Shown here in pieces: positions 22,032 through 33,419 of a stretch of 64,000 nt of DNA; position 1 is the first letter of the stretch; each line of letters opens with the position of its first letter. The DNA comes from Mesorhabditis belari (taxonomy: Eukaryota; Nematoda; Chromadorea; Rhabditida; Rhabditidae), in NCBI GenBank assembly GCA_958450365.1, contig CAUEEP010000733.1, forward strand, positions 3,141,001-3,205,000, read 5' to 3'. The notes under the pieces are model-generated. The model did not search any database. It was not told the DNA's origin and was given only the letters and a program-made list of their open reading frames with translations. Position numbers and translations under genes: made by a program.

Positions 22032-22950
22032 CTGAAACTTTGCAATAATGAAAACAATATCTTTTATTGAATACTTGAGTTTATTGGCTTTACTACAGAG
22101 CTTAGCAATACTTCAGAATTTCAGAAAGCAATATATGTTTATTTTCAATGTTTTTTATGAAACTAAACAGATTAATAACAATAAAACAAAAATAGCAATC
22201 ACCAACCTGTTCCAACATACACAAAGATCGCTAAACCAATCCGCATTTGAAAAGTTTACAAGAAAATTGTATAGTCAGTAAGTCAATAAAATTTTGGGGA
22301 TGATCCACGCCGATTCCGGACCGATCAACGCGAAGATCAAGCAATCGGAAGACATCGCAAAAAAAGAAGCAAAAAGATGAAAGAGAGGAAAAGAAAAGTC
22401 GGCAAACATTGGCTGAAAGTGAGAAGTGATCGGAGCTGTGATATCACGTAGATTTCACCAAAAGGATGCGGAATTGAAGGAAAAAGGGAAAAGAAGCACG
22501 TGGATTGGATCCACTTGACTCGATTTCGACGACGAAAACGGTCTGAACTTGATGGATTGAGGGATTTCTAGAAATTCACAGACAATTGCTGTGGGAAAGG
22601 AAAGCGCTTTTCTAAATTTGACCCTTTCCAGGAAATTGAGATCTAGAAAAGCTCAGGAATTGTTCGGAAAACAAAAATTTCGATCCAGTGAAGTTCAAAG
22701 CCATTCTAAACACTATGATTAGTAAAATGTTTTGGTTAACTCAGCTCAGACAAATCTATTGATCTACAAATCTAACTAGCTCTACAAATCTCATGATATC
22801 TACAAATCTACAAATCTAACTAGCTCTACAAATCTCATGATATCTACAAATCTAACTAGCTCACACAAATCTATTAATTTAGAAGTGTTTACAGGATTTC
22901 AAATTGAAGCTTTCTGTCTAGCTTTGCTTTTAGAATCCTATCGAGCGTTA
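22032..22950. other. Possible upstream part of ShKT gene; repeats near 22745-22870
   Basis: No exon can be placed with confidence. A minus-strand ATG frame near 22345 (MSSDCLIFALIG) could be a first exon but has no matching donor. At 22745-22870 the motif CTACAAATCTAACTAGCT recurs three times. Confidence 0.35.
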
Positions 22951-24381
22951 CAGTCATGTGCAAAAGTCTTTTAACACACTCGATTTCCTAAAAAAGTTTC
23001 ATCGATTTTCTTTGATAAAATTCATGGCGCTCTTTAAGCTATTAATTGTTTTAGTTACATAAATATATGTACAATTTATTTACACAAACGTTATCGCTAT
23101 ACAACACTTATTCATCAAGAAAAAATTTGTCAAAACATCCCTGAAAATCGTGGTGCAAAAGTCTTTTAACACAAGATGAAATCAAGCTATAATCAATATT
23201 TTGTCGGCCCTCCATTTGCCAAAAGTACTTCTTTAATACGAGTAGACATTGATGTAATTAACTCATCAAGAATTCCAGGTTCAATCGCCTTCCAAATTTT
23301 TCTAATGTAAAATCATTGCTCGATTTTAGAATTGAATCGTTTTCCTCGCAATTTCGACTTCAAATAGGCCCATAAATTCTCGATAACATTTAAATTCGAT
23401 GAAACTGGCGAAGCTTTAATCAAAGAAACGTGATTGATCCTAAGTAAATGTGATTTTCCTTCATTCGAGAAAGTCACAACGCAACCCATCAAAAGTTCGC
23501 TTTTGTGTACTGGCGAATTATCTTGATAAAGAAACCATCCGAGATTCATCGAAGCAGTCGCAAATGGAAGTAGAAATCTGTCCAATATCTCAATATATTG
23601 GCGGGAATCCATTGTTGATTTTACGAGGACAAGTGGACCTGTTGAACTTTTACACATCGGCCCTAAAGATTACGTTGAGCTGCATAAAAAGAAAATGATC
23701 CTTACCGAAACACATAATTGATCCTCCGCCTGTTTTCACCGCAGGTTGCATGTACTTGAGTTGATATCGCTTTCCGATTAGACGTCGGATCAGATGATTT
23801 TGATTTGAAGGAAAATATCAACTTTTGTTTCATCAACGAAAATCAATCGAGCCCAATCATCAATTGTCCAACTTGAATAGGTTCAAGGAAATTGAAGCCG
23901 TCGCTTCCTGCGTTTGGCTGTTATCAAAGGCTTGAGAGCAGGTCTTCTAGTATACAATGCTGCTTGAAGTAAGCGTCGATGCAAGGTCCAGCGGGAAATA
24001 TTCTTGTTTGAAGTTTGCTTGAAAAGAATGGCTCCATCGTTCAACGTCAAATTCGGATCCTTCTTGAAAACTCCCGTAAGGAGTCAGTCTTCATTCTTTG
24101 TTGTAATCCTCGGCCGTCCCTTTTTCCTACATCTGTGCACATTTCCAGACGCATTCATTTTTGCCATAACAAGAGAAACTGTTGTGGGCGTACATCCTAA
24201 GAGGCCAGCAACGTCTTGTCGTGAAATCCCTTGTCTCCTTGACGATCATTTCTTTATCCGGAGTTGACAAATACGCGTCTGGCATCTAAAAAAATAAATT
24301 AGTACCAGTAAATAAGAAGCGAACGTAAGAAGTGAATAACAAAAATTTTTGGAAGTGTTAAAAGACTTTTACACATAACTG
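22951..24381. mobile_element. Tc1-like DNA transposon, 1.43 kb, inactive
   Basis: Flanked by TA on both sides. The left end CAGTCATGTGCAAAAGTC and the right end (complement of CAGTTATGTGTAAAAGTC) are inverted repeats. The 20-mer GTGCAAAAGTCTTTTAACAC occurs at the left end and again about 195 bp inside (23153), giving a direct-repeat-in-inverted-repeat layout as in IR/DR Tc1 elements. The transposase lies on the minus strand and is broken. Confidence 0.85.
23313..24290 (-). pseudogene. Tc1-type transposase, frameshifted
   Basis: On the minus strand a helix-turn-helix stretch is recognisable near 24210-24150. The N-terminal frame then meets stops near 24080 and again in the middle. The catalytic C-terminus is open from 23657 to the stop at 23313. 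There the second Asp motif (YQDNSPVH), about 34 residues before the Glu of NVIENLW, fits the DD34E triad of Tc1 transposases. At least three stops or shifts interrupt it, so the copy cannot make a full enzyme. Confidence 0.8.
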
Positions 24382-24383
24382 TA

Positions 24384-25377
24384 ATATTATGCTATCCATA
24401 AAATCTAATATTCAATGTAAAGAAAAAACAAGCAAGTATTTCAAAGTCTTGATTCTTTTACAACGATTCTTTAGATTATGCCTATGCCCCTATGCGCTTT
24501 CAAAATGTCAACTCAAGATCATATAAACCTACAGTTACAATCTACAGCAAAAATAACAGTCTAAAGTCGACCTTTGAATAATTCTCATTCATTTTGATCC
24601 ATTTAATTACTTTGCTTTCGAACCTCAAATCCGTTTTTCAGTACGCGATTTGTTTTAAAATATGATAAAATCTCACTCCTCGAAATCCACTCAATAACCG
24701 GAACTACAACCGGAACACATTTTGAATGAATTTCTCTTCAGAAAGCACAACATTCCTTTCGATCAAAATCTAGATCATAAAAGATCATTTCTCTAACATA
24801 AAAGAGATATTTTCGGGGTCTTTTGCGAAATTTCTTTTTTTGTTTTGCCATCTGGTAGTCTGGGGAAAGGGAAAAAAAGGGAAAAACTATGAGAGAGCGG
24901 CTTGTTTTCATTCATTTTTGAGTCTCAAAGAGTGCAACCTTGTTTACGCGAATGCGTTTATTTTTCCCTCTTTTTTTTCTTCTCATATTTCGTCGGAATC
25001 TTTTCCTTCTATTCTATTCTTTTTGGTAGATTTCATTGGTAAATCTTTTGGATTCATTTAATATTTTAAATGTTGTAACAAATCACAAAATCTAACAGAC
25101 TGAGCTTCTTTTGTGCTATGCTTTCTGCTCAAAAATAGCAAACACGGATTTCTAACGTAATTTAGTAATCTGTAGTCTTTACATTTGTTTTTATTGAGAA
25201 ATAGAGCGCACCAGAAAGGATGTGTTTCTATTTTTGCGCTCAAAGTACATCTACTTGCTTCGTTTTTGCATTCCTCTGCAGTTTAGCAAATGATTTTTGT
25301 TTTCTAAATGAAAAATTCCTTTAAATCCACACTTTAGAAAACAAAAGCTGTTTGTTAAAATTTGTTTGCTTTAAAGA
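24384..25377. other. No gene seen
   Basis: AT-rich spacer with pyrimidine-rich runs and no frame that looks coding on either strand. Confidence 0.4.
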
Positions 25378-25603
25378 AATGGGGGGTGGCTACTTTGCAC
25401 CAAATTTTTTCCGCAGCTGGGTCGTGTGCGCAACTCGCCATAACTTTCTTCTAAGTCAACCAATCTTTATGATTTTGGTGTCATTTTGTTACACTTGTTG
25501 AGATCTACAAAATGACACCAAAATCATAAAGATTGGCCGAATTAGAAGAAAGTTATGGCGAGTTGCGCAAAAAAATTGGCGCAAAGTAGCCACCCCCAAG
25601 AAA
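25378..25603. mobile_element. Foldback element with GCCATAACTTTCTTCT core
   Basis: An almost perfect hairpin. GGGGGTGGCTACTTTG at the left end answers its complement at the right, and inside GCCATAACTTTCTTCTAA answers TTAGAAGAAAGTTATGGC. The loop is about 20 bp. No ORF. Confidence 0.8.
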
Positions 25604-25994
25604 TGCGTTCCTTGTGCACTTTAAATGCTAAAAAAAGTCGATTTTTCAGGAAATGATTAGTCATTTTCTTTACGGCTTCAACAATCTCTTTACAAAACGA
25701 AAAATTTCTCATTCTTTTCCCTCTCTTTTCTTTCCTGCCTCTCCCCTTGTTTTTCTCCAGGTTCTGCTATTTTCGAAAGGGCAATCAAAAAAAAAGAAAT
25801 TTTTGAGTCACAACAACAACGAGTTTTCTCTCTTTTCAGTTTCTCTCTCATTTTCTCCTATTCTCTAAATTTTTCTTGAATCCGCGCAACTGAAATTGTT
25901 TACAACATCATTTTATTGCTATTGATTTTAGCATTTTTGTCTATTTAAACTTTCTGCTCGAATTATTCAAACGATTTTTTAGAAGCATTCTACA

Positions 25995-28584
25995 ATGAAG
26001 TACGAGAAGTTGTATAAGGTAGGTCTGATTTTTATATATATGCTTTATTCAGTTGAATAGCGACAAGACAAAATGACAATAATTACCCGGGACACCACTC
26101 AAAACACACCCAAAAGATAAATGGATACCTCAAGAAAGAATCACAGAGCAGTCAAATGAATTGCCGAAATTGCGGCTTTAAATCTAGCCAAGGTGGAAAT
26201 ATCGCGAACATGAGGGGGTAAAATGTTCCAGAATTTAATAACTCGATTAAAAAAGAAACTGGGGGCTTTTAGAGGAAACGGAAGGTTGGCGTATGAGAAA
26301 AGGCCTCCTTCTGGAGGCGCCCCGTAGAGAGCCGAATTCAAAGAGACCAGAAAAAAGGGGGTCTGAAGGTCTGACTTGAAAAAAAATGATGATTATTTTG
26401 TTCGAGTTTGATTTAGATTTGATAAATAGAAACTAGATTTGCTAAAATTTCGGATAAAACCAAATTGAAAGACTAAACAAATGAATATTTTTAGTTAGAT
26501 CTTTAGACTAACAAAATGCAAAAGTGATTACAAGATTTGTACAGCTCTTATTCTTGTCAAACTCGACAAAAAATGTGCCTAAAGTTGGGTTTAAAAAGAA
26601 CAGAAAACGAAAAAGAGAAAACTTTTGCATTTTGTTAGTTTTCTGTTCTTTTTAAACCCAACTTTAAGCACATTTTTTGTCGAGCTTGACAAGAATAAAA
26701 GCTGTACAAATCTCGTAATCACTCTAATACTGTAAAAAGCAATTTGAGAGTCTCTTCTCGATCAGTCTCGTGTTCAACTCGTTGCTCTCAATCCTTTTCC
26801 TTTCAATCCTCATTTGGTCTTCAATTCAAAAGCAGTACTTGTCCGTTTCGGTGACCATCGCAGCGTTGACATTTGTTGGTGAGTGAATTTCAAGTAAGAT
26901 AAGATTTTGGCTAATAACTTGTAGAAATTCATTTGAAAATCAAATTCATTGAAAATCAAAGAAATTCATTGAAACTTTTCAGCTCTCTTCATCGCTTTTA
27001 TCGGCGTATTGTTGATGATGAAGAGACGAGAGTCTGATGTGTTGGTCATGTGGGCTGTCGTGCTGTCGGTTTGTTTTAATTCTTTCAAACAAGCTTATTG
27101 TTTCAAAAAACGCAAAATTATGGGACATTTGCCCCTTTCCCATTGACAATCTAACTTTGAGCTCAAAGTTCTTGGTGTTCAGCTGTCAAATTTAAATAGT
27201 TTTTATACCAATAGATAGGGAAAGATTTGGCGCATCTAATGATATTAAGAATATTTCGCTTGGACAGCTCAACACCAAGAAATTTGAGGGCTGTCGTGCT
27301 GTCGGTTTGTTTTATTCTTTCAAACAAGCTTATTATTTCAAAAAAAGCAAAATTATGGGACATTTGCCCCCACCCCTTCCCCATTGACAATCTAACTTTG
27401 AGCTCAAATAACTTGGTGTTCAGCTGTCAAATTTAAATAGTTTTTATACCAATAGATAGGGAAAGATTTGGCGCATCTAATGATATAAAAGAATACTTCG
27501 CTTGAACAGCTCAACACCAAGAAATTTGAGCTCAAAGTTAGATTGCTAATGAGAAAAGAGGGGCATATCAAATGTCCGATAACGAATCAATAATTTCAAG
27601 ATCGGGCGTCTCCTCGCCGTTCTCATCGGCGCTTTTTCTTTGATGTCAGCCGACACGTTCAAGCAAGAGGATCGAAAGATTGAGGATGATGTGATTAAAT
27701 GGATGGAATGTGCGTTTTAGCAGATAGAGAATCTATTTAGAATTTTTACTAACAATAAGCTGCAAAAATTTTGTCTCCTTTTTCTGTTCATCACGCATTG
27801 TTGGACTTTCATGGGAAAGTCGATGAGCAACAACGCCCAATGAATCATAAAGCTGTCAAGCTCTATAGAATTCTTTCTTTGTGAATCACTTTCTTTAGAA
27901 AAGAATAGTGATGAAATTTGTCTTGGCTTCATGAAAAGCTATATTCTATATTCGAACTTAATGTTTCAGATCGAAAACTGATCGTGATCGCCTTCTGCAT
28001 CCTCTACTTTCCACTCTTCCTCATCGAGCTTTTCGTTCTCAACAGGTACGCTAAAATGATGAATATAGAGATATGACATAAAGATAAGTAAATGCCCTAA
28101 AAATCAACTACCATAAGGCTGGAAAAGCTGTTCCTGATTAGAGTATTCTCTCGAATAAACCGCTTTCTAAAACGTGCCAATTCTTGAAAATTACCACGTA
28201 TCTAGCTTTAGTCTATTAGCCTGATATACACTACTGGACAATGAAATATCATATTTGAAAAAAAGATCGTCACTTTCGCGCGTCTGTAACTCCCTTGTCT
28301 TTACCGTATTTCTAAATATTAATATTACCATTGTGTAGCCCTTGAAAAGAGCTTTCGGAAAATGTATAACACTAATAGTTTAAACTCAAAGATAACGGAG
28401 TTACAGACGCGCGAAAGTGACGATCGTTTTTCAAATATCATATTTCATTGTCCAGTGCTGTATTTGAATGATTTCCAGATATCAGATCACCTCTCGAGGC
28501 GAACTCAAAGTCAGCCACCAACCACTCACCCCCGGACCCATCGAAGCAGAAAAACCAATGCCATTGATCTCTGCAAATCCTTGA
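25995..28584 (+). CDS. Four-transmembrane protein, family not recognised
   Basis: Exons 25995-26018, 26740-26878, 26983-27068, 27601-27709, 27970-28045 and 28479-28584; every phase fits and the total is 180 codons including stop. The protein starts MKYEKLYKQF and has four strongly hydrophobic segments: one starting SISLVFNSLLSIL, one VTIAALTFVALFIAF, one WAVVLSIGRLLAVL, one VIAFCILYFPLFLI. Short charged loops separate them (KRRESD; TFKQEDRKIEDD), and a hydrophilic Pro-rich C-terminus ends SANP. N- and C-termini are probably cytoplasmic. It resembles small nematode multi-pass families with no assigned role. A long intron 1 contains a retrotransposon fragment and a foldback element. Confidence 0.75.
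26141..26341 (-). pseudogene. Non-LTR retrotransposon reverse transcriptase, C-terminal fragment
   Basis: The minus-strand frame has the usual end of a LINE-type ORF2: SFFFNRVIKFWNILPPHV followed by FKAAI. In many such elements this is the last conserved block before the stop. Nothing upstream or downstream of the element is kept. It lies in intron 1 of the four-transmembrane gene. Confidence 0.6.
26525..26733. mobile_element. Foldback element
   Basis: AAATGCAAAAGTGATTACAAG on the left answers its complement on the right, with further pairing through TTGTACAGCTCTTATTCTTG and TTTAAAAAGAACAGAAAAC. It ends immediately before the acceptor of exon 2 (26740) of the four-transmembrane gene, so it supplies part of the intron end. 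Confidence 0.75.
27125..27560. mobile_element. Foldback elements, partly duplicated, in intron 3 of the four-TM gene
   Basis: Same family as 18290-18485: CCATTGACAATCTAACTTTG, TCTTGGTGTTCAGCTGT and CCCTATCTATTGG-type arms. Two partial copies are nested, one starting at 27125 and one at 27375. A piece of the preceding exon end (GGGCTGTCGTGCTGTCGG) is repeated at 27288-27306. Confidence 0.65.
28231..28462. mobile_element. MITE with ACTGGACAATGAAATATCA ends
   Basis: Terminal inverted repeat ACTGGACAATGAAATATCAT, then CGTCACTTTCGCGCGTCTGT and its complement. A sister copy is at 59122-59347, with a solitary end at 59037-59066. It lies in the last intron of the four-TM gene. Confidence 0.8.
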
Positions 28585-28794
28585 TCATTTCTATTTGACT
28601 AACCTATTTAATATGCATTTACAAGCTCACCTTTCAATAATAAAACATTTGTGAGTCGAAAGATTTCAAATTTATATTTCAAAGTTTTTTGCAAAGTTGC
28701 CCTGAAAGCCTATCAGCTAACCCAGAGCCTATCAGCTTTACATTTTAAAAATATTCAATTTCTATTGAACCAAAAGCATTATCGTATCCTTGGC

Positions 28795-29547
28795 TTCACA
28801 AAGAAATGGGCTTCACAATTTTGCATTCCAGGTCGCAGTTGCCCATTTACCATCAATGAGACTCAATACAATATTTCTGGGAGTTGTGCCTAAACGGCAT
28901 TGACTCACAATACGTGCAAAGGCTAGCACTGAATCAAAAAAATCTAACTTTAGACTCTAATTATCGGGCTTGAAATTGTGATAATCATCTGGTGATCCAT
29001 CTAGCCAAGTGATTGTGTTTCCTTCATAAGCACCACCACCGAGCCACACAGTCTCGGCTGACTAAAAAGCTTTTTAGATTGACTTTTTATACTAGTTGAT
29101 TCGTTTAAACCTTTCAGAATTATCAAAACAATACCTCATAAAACACTCTCGCTAGTTGGAGCAAGTTTGCATTAACGAAGCCATTGTGGATTGAAGTCGA
29201 ATGGCCGCCAAAACTGAAAGCCGTTCAAGATTTGTCGCAAAAATTTCTTAGAAAACGTCTCTTAAATCTGCAGATACTTTATGAATAGCAATTTTAATTG
29301 TTTGTTTAATTGTTTATAATCAATGAAATCTTACTCTTGACAAGTCGCGTCAGCATCGTTGTACGAGTCGTTGAGATTTTTGATTCCAAAATAGTAGCTC
29401 CCTTCAAATGAAGAAGCAATGTCCGATTTTGGGCACACAGTAATCCCTGAAATCTTGATCTCATTATATTTCAGAAGTGAAAAATTTGATACCTACGAGT
29501 TTACCGAAAGTAAGAAACACATGGAAAATCACTAGACAATTTTGCAT
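28795..29547 (-). pseudogene. C-type lectin-like protein gene, probably decaying
   Basis: Secreted carbohydrate-recognition-type domain. Minus-strand exons 29547-29493 (signal peptide, MQNCLVIFHVFL), 29446-29335, 29213-29135 and 29061-28957 join in phase. Domain landmarks in order: CPK at the start, GSYYFG, CQDFGGHSTSIHN, VWLGGG, WLDGS and NFKPDN. A stop (28957-28959) follows directly after NFKPDN, so the C-terminal part with two of the disulphide cysteines is missing. A remnant of that part is visible further on (about 28935-28795: LIDGKW, then a TGA, then PFLCE), but the expected Cys before LIDGKW and in the following turn are not there. The open part could still make a truncated secreted protein of about 116 residues. 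Decay is the simplest reading. Confidence 0.65.
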
Positions 29548-29659
29548 GCCGGGAAATTGTAAAAGTTTTGCTTTTTAGAGATGATATTCTGCAATTGTGA
29601 TTTCATTGCTTTGACTCTTTTGTCTTTCGTTTTTATAATCTTTTTATTTGTGATAAGTA

Positions 29660-30010
29660 GATCTGTAGATGGCCAAATTTTTTCTTAGAGATAAGTTTGA
29701 TAAATCTGAAAGTAACAACGAAGATCAAACTAGTAGGTTTGGGCAAGATAGGGCTTTGGGTTTTAGAAGCCTAGGTCATTCGAGACCCGAATCCACCTTA
29801 GATCATAGCCTTTTAGCATTAGAGGCAAGATTTGTAAAATCTCTACTTGAAAAACAAACATATCCTTCCTTCATCATTCTTTGGACTCTTTTATAAACTA
29901 AAGTCATATGTCTCGGTGTCGCAAGTTAATTTTTTACCTTATTTTGAATCGCTCCACCAAAAGCCAACAAAGCCAAAGCAATAAATACAAAAAGAATTTT
30001 ATAGCAAAAG
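29660..30010 (-). pseudogene. Decayed copy of the small secreted peptide gene
   Basis: About 300 bp align with the intact gene at 37648-38027. The signal-peptide exon is recognisable (LLAFGGAIQNK) but its ATG is replaced by ATA and there is an indel just after. The second exon position has a stop six codons after the acceptor and has lost the cysteines. Confidence 0.65.
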
Positions 30011-30458
30011 TGTAGATAATACCTTGTCCCAGAGCCCGTATGCTACCCTCGGGAACCCCTCAAAAAGCGCCAACTTTTTAAAAACCCTTGTTAGTGGAGC
30101 TGAGATCGTCTGCAGATATCAGATTGAAAGGAAATCCTCTATGCAAATCGTATAAGAATGGTATTCACCCAAGAACACGTTTGTAGTGGTAGCATGGACA
30201 TTACATTTAATGACAAATAACGTAAGTTTTTATTCTGAGCCAACAAAAACTCCGCATTTACAATTTGAATGCCCCGATCTAAATTTCTTATTTTTCGCTC
30301 TTTTCAAAAATACATCCTATAATTTTGATAAAATTTTCTCTTTTTCTGCGAATGCAATAACGAATTTGAATGCCAAATACAATTAAGTTTGTTATGTTAT
30401 GTTTATTTCGGCATCAAACATGCTACAAATTTTTTAAATGCATAGATAGGATCTAATT

Positions 30459-31046
30459 TACCATAAATGCTTTAATAGAACGCCTCCTATAGGAGCGTCG
30501 CGGAGTGTAAATAGACACTAAAACAAACGATCATATCATATCTATCATCGTTTATTTGAGTGTATATTTGGGGATGTAGTTAAAACAGCACCGTCAAAGT
30601 TCTCGCAATCCAAAAAACCAAGCCGGCTCAAGTTTTATACCAAAAAAATCCTTGCGTTCTTGGCTACATGATGGGTGAAACAGTTTTTTTAAAAAGTTAG
30701 TTAATATTTCATAGATAAAGTTAGCGTTCAAAATGTGTGTCGAGTGAAAATCAGTTGGCTAACACACATCTTGAACGCTAATTTTATCTATGAAATATTA
30801 ACTAACTTTTTTTAAAAAAAACTCTTCCACCCATCAAATAGCCAAGAACGTAAGGAATTTTTTGGTATAAAACTTGAGCCGGCTTGGTTTTTTGGATTGT
30901 GAGAAATTTGACGGTGCTGTTTTACCTACATTGCTAAATGTCCACTCAAACAAACCATCATAGAGATATGATCGTTTCTTTGAGTGCATCTTTAGACTAC
31001 GCAATGTTCCTATAGGGGCGCGCTTTGTTAAAGCATTTACGATAGT
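30459..31046. mobile_element. Foldback element nested in the left arm
   Basis: Ends read TAAATGCTTTAATAGAACG and the complement of TAAATGCTTTAACAAAGCG. Both halves contain AGTTAGTTAATATTTCATAG and ACTTGAGCCGGCTTGG in opposite orientation. It is 588 bp and lies downstream of the cyclin stop. Confidence 0.8.
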
Positions 31047-31095
31047 ATAAAATAAAATGTCATAAAACACATATACAATCTTTCTTTCACAAATG

Positions 31096-32168
31096 CTAGA
31101 CTATTTTACAAAAGATATCGAAGTGTTTGCCTCTACGAAAATACTTGTCGAAGTCACAGGTAGTAGTTTCTAGCTCTTGTTTACTGGGATGATCTTGATT
31201 GGCTTCAAACGCACGAGTGATCTACAAACTCCAACTAACTATAATCGATAATTGAAATAACTTACCGTTGGAACGTATGTTGGAGAAGACAAAACCCAAT
31301 TTAAAAGACTTGTGTCGATCGGCACGTATTGACTTTCTTCGTGTAGAAGGCACAAGATGACTTGGGAAACTGTGTAAACTCACATATTACTACTTCTTCA
31401 GAAAAACAAACTTTTATCCTCCGGAAGTTGACGACGATTAAGAAACAGGTGAAGAGCTATCCGCATAAGGGCAGCAGCAACAAGCGAAGGATTGTTATTC
31501 ATCAGAGGTGCTTTGGCCATTGCGATATATGACAATCCTTTCACCGACGCCCATCCATTTTCTTTCTCGTTTCCACTCCTGACATCACCCATCAATAACT
31601 AAAAATATACTTTAGAAAAAGTGTCAAAAGTATCGAAAAAGCTTACCCAAAAATATGGAGAAAGTGCAACAAGTGTTTGCGTGAAATGGCAAAGTCAAAA
31701 AATTCCAGAAGCTAAAACATTTTTCCAGCCACCGTAAAAGATAAAAGGAAGGTCAACCTGAGATTCCCATTGATTCATTTTGTCCTCTTGCCACTGTAGT
31801 TTAGGATTGCAAACAACCGACTTAAGACGATCCCACTAAAAAGTTGTTTGAAAAATTAATATGATAAGTTATACCATTCCATTTTCACATTCAGGACCGA
31901 GTTCAAATTTTCCAGCAATTTTGACCACTTCCACCATAACAACTTCCACATCCACACTTGACATTTCACAAATGTTTTTGTCAACCTAAAAAGTTTCTAT
32001 TAGGTAAAAATATCATAAACTAACCACTAGTGCTTTATCTAGCAGGTGTACTGCCAAAAAATGTGATTCATCTGGTAGCCCGGTCACGCGAGAGATCCAA
32101 AAAATCCAATCCATCATTTGAGCTCGTTTAATCTCAGGAAAGTGAGAAGCAACATTTTTGCATGGCAT
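31096..32168 (-). pseudogene. Cyclin gene, left-arm copy (one-base frame break)
   Basis: CDK regulatory subunit. Exons on minus: 32168-32025, 31985-31875, 31835-31758, 31711-31647, 31598-31412, 31369-31266, 31221-31096. The N-terminal cyclin box reads RAQMMDWIFW then HFLAVHLLDKAL; the second box is near LLEFFDFAISRKHLLHF; and PSLVAAALMRIALHLF is the typical C-terminal box helix. This copy has five T where the right arm has six just before the donor of exon 4, which shifts the frame there. Its exon 5/6 junction (AAAA before GTTTGT) is in phase. Joining the best version of each exon would give about 271 residues, short for a B-type cyclin with no destruction-box N-terminus visible. Upstream exons may be missing. 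Confidence 0.65.
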
Positions 32169-32325
32169 CTAAAAAGGTAGCTTTGCGTTTTCAATCTTTT
32201 TTCAGAAGACGCATGCTAAATATCCCACAAAGAGAGAAACACATTTATTTGTAGATTATTATTTACTAAATCGTATCTTTTTTATCTAATAACTAATTTA
32301 AGAATATGGTAAGTACCGTATTTAT

Positions 32326-33419
32326 CCTAATCCTAATGTAGAAGGGCTGCACTTTTATTTTTCAATAACTAAAAAATTGATGTAGCTCATAGAAAGAGAA
32401 CCTTTAAGCAACAACCAATTAAAAAACGATTAAATCGTCAAAAAAGCATTATTGTTAATTTCATTACCATCAGACTCGCCAACCTCAACCTCAACGTTCA
32501 AAAACCCCTAATGACTCTATGCTTTCTCCTTGTAAGCAAGAAAGATACTTTAGTACTAGCCGGGAAGGAAGGGGTGCTTTTTTTTTCCTTCAAAACCACT
32601 TCTTCTGGAATAGTTCTGGAATGCATAAATTTCGAAAAACTTCATGAGAGCTTGGAAAAAGTCATTTTAAGCCGAGTTTCGAGGCTCTAAAGCGCGTGCT
32701 GCTATAGTGTACTTCACTATATGGAGCCCAAGCTATCAGTAGAAACGTAATCAGTAGGCTAAATTAGGCCAGAAGAAGTGTTTTTGGCTTCAAAGAATGT
32801 TTTGAGCGACCATTTTTAGACCTCTTTCCCCCTCCCTTCCCGATCCTTCGCACTGTATGAGCACACACTTTGGGGCCTCGAAACTCGGCTTAAAACTTCT
32901 TTTCCCAAGCTCGCGTTATGTTTTTCGAAATCTACGCATAAAACTACCCCAGAAAGTGGTTTTGAAGAAAAAAATGCCGCTCCCCAACTAGCCTAGTATC
33001 AATTATCTTTAGCTCGACGGAATTTAAATACCTAGTCGAAGCTATAAATTCGATCCAAATAAGCTGACTACCTAATTGCAAGAAAAAATTGACACTGCAT
33101 ATGCAAAACGAATGATCAAGAGGGCAATCTTTTTCTAGGAAATATGTGTTATAGCTCAAAAAAACCAATCATCCTCAATTTGATACCCAAGCGCCCAGAA
33201 ACAAACGTACAGGTGTCAAGATATGAGCGCCTGTTTGAGAGTAAACTTAAACTACGCTCCTAGAAGGGGGCGGTCTATTAGAGTTTTTACGGTATATAAC
33301 TTTATATCTTATACTTTATAATTAAGGCTCAAAACTCAGGGTATTCGGTCTCCTAAGATGAATATCCATAGTTCTTGCTTCTATTAGAGGCTGCCCTTCT
33401 ATTAGAAAAAATACGGTAC
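32326..33419. mobile_element. Composite of foldback elements in the spacer
   Basis: Outer ends TACCGTATTTATCCTAATCC (left) and the complement of TACCGTATTTTTTCTAATAG (right, ending 33419). Inside lies another inverted pair (about 32560-32996) with AAAACCACTTCTTCTGG and CCAGAAAGTGGTTTT near its ends. The interior at 33025-33065 has a possible short terminal exon for the spacer gene. Confidence 0.5.

Larger units (their letters stand above)
30311..32222. repeat. Left arm of a large inverted repeat
   Basis: 1.9-kb arm, nearly identical in reverse complement to 35428-37340; the outer ends are at CATCCTATAATTTTG and the inner ends at GCATGCTAAATAT. It contains a cyclin gene copy and a foldback element. 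The few differences I found are single-base changes, mostly in homopolymer runs. The spacer is 32223-35427. Confidence 0.9.

Noticed and set aside
30384..30460. Gene at the left outer border (plus-strand ORF 30186-30386)
   Set aside because: It crosses the border of the inverted repeat and has no homologue-like features.
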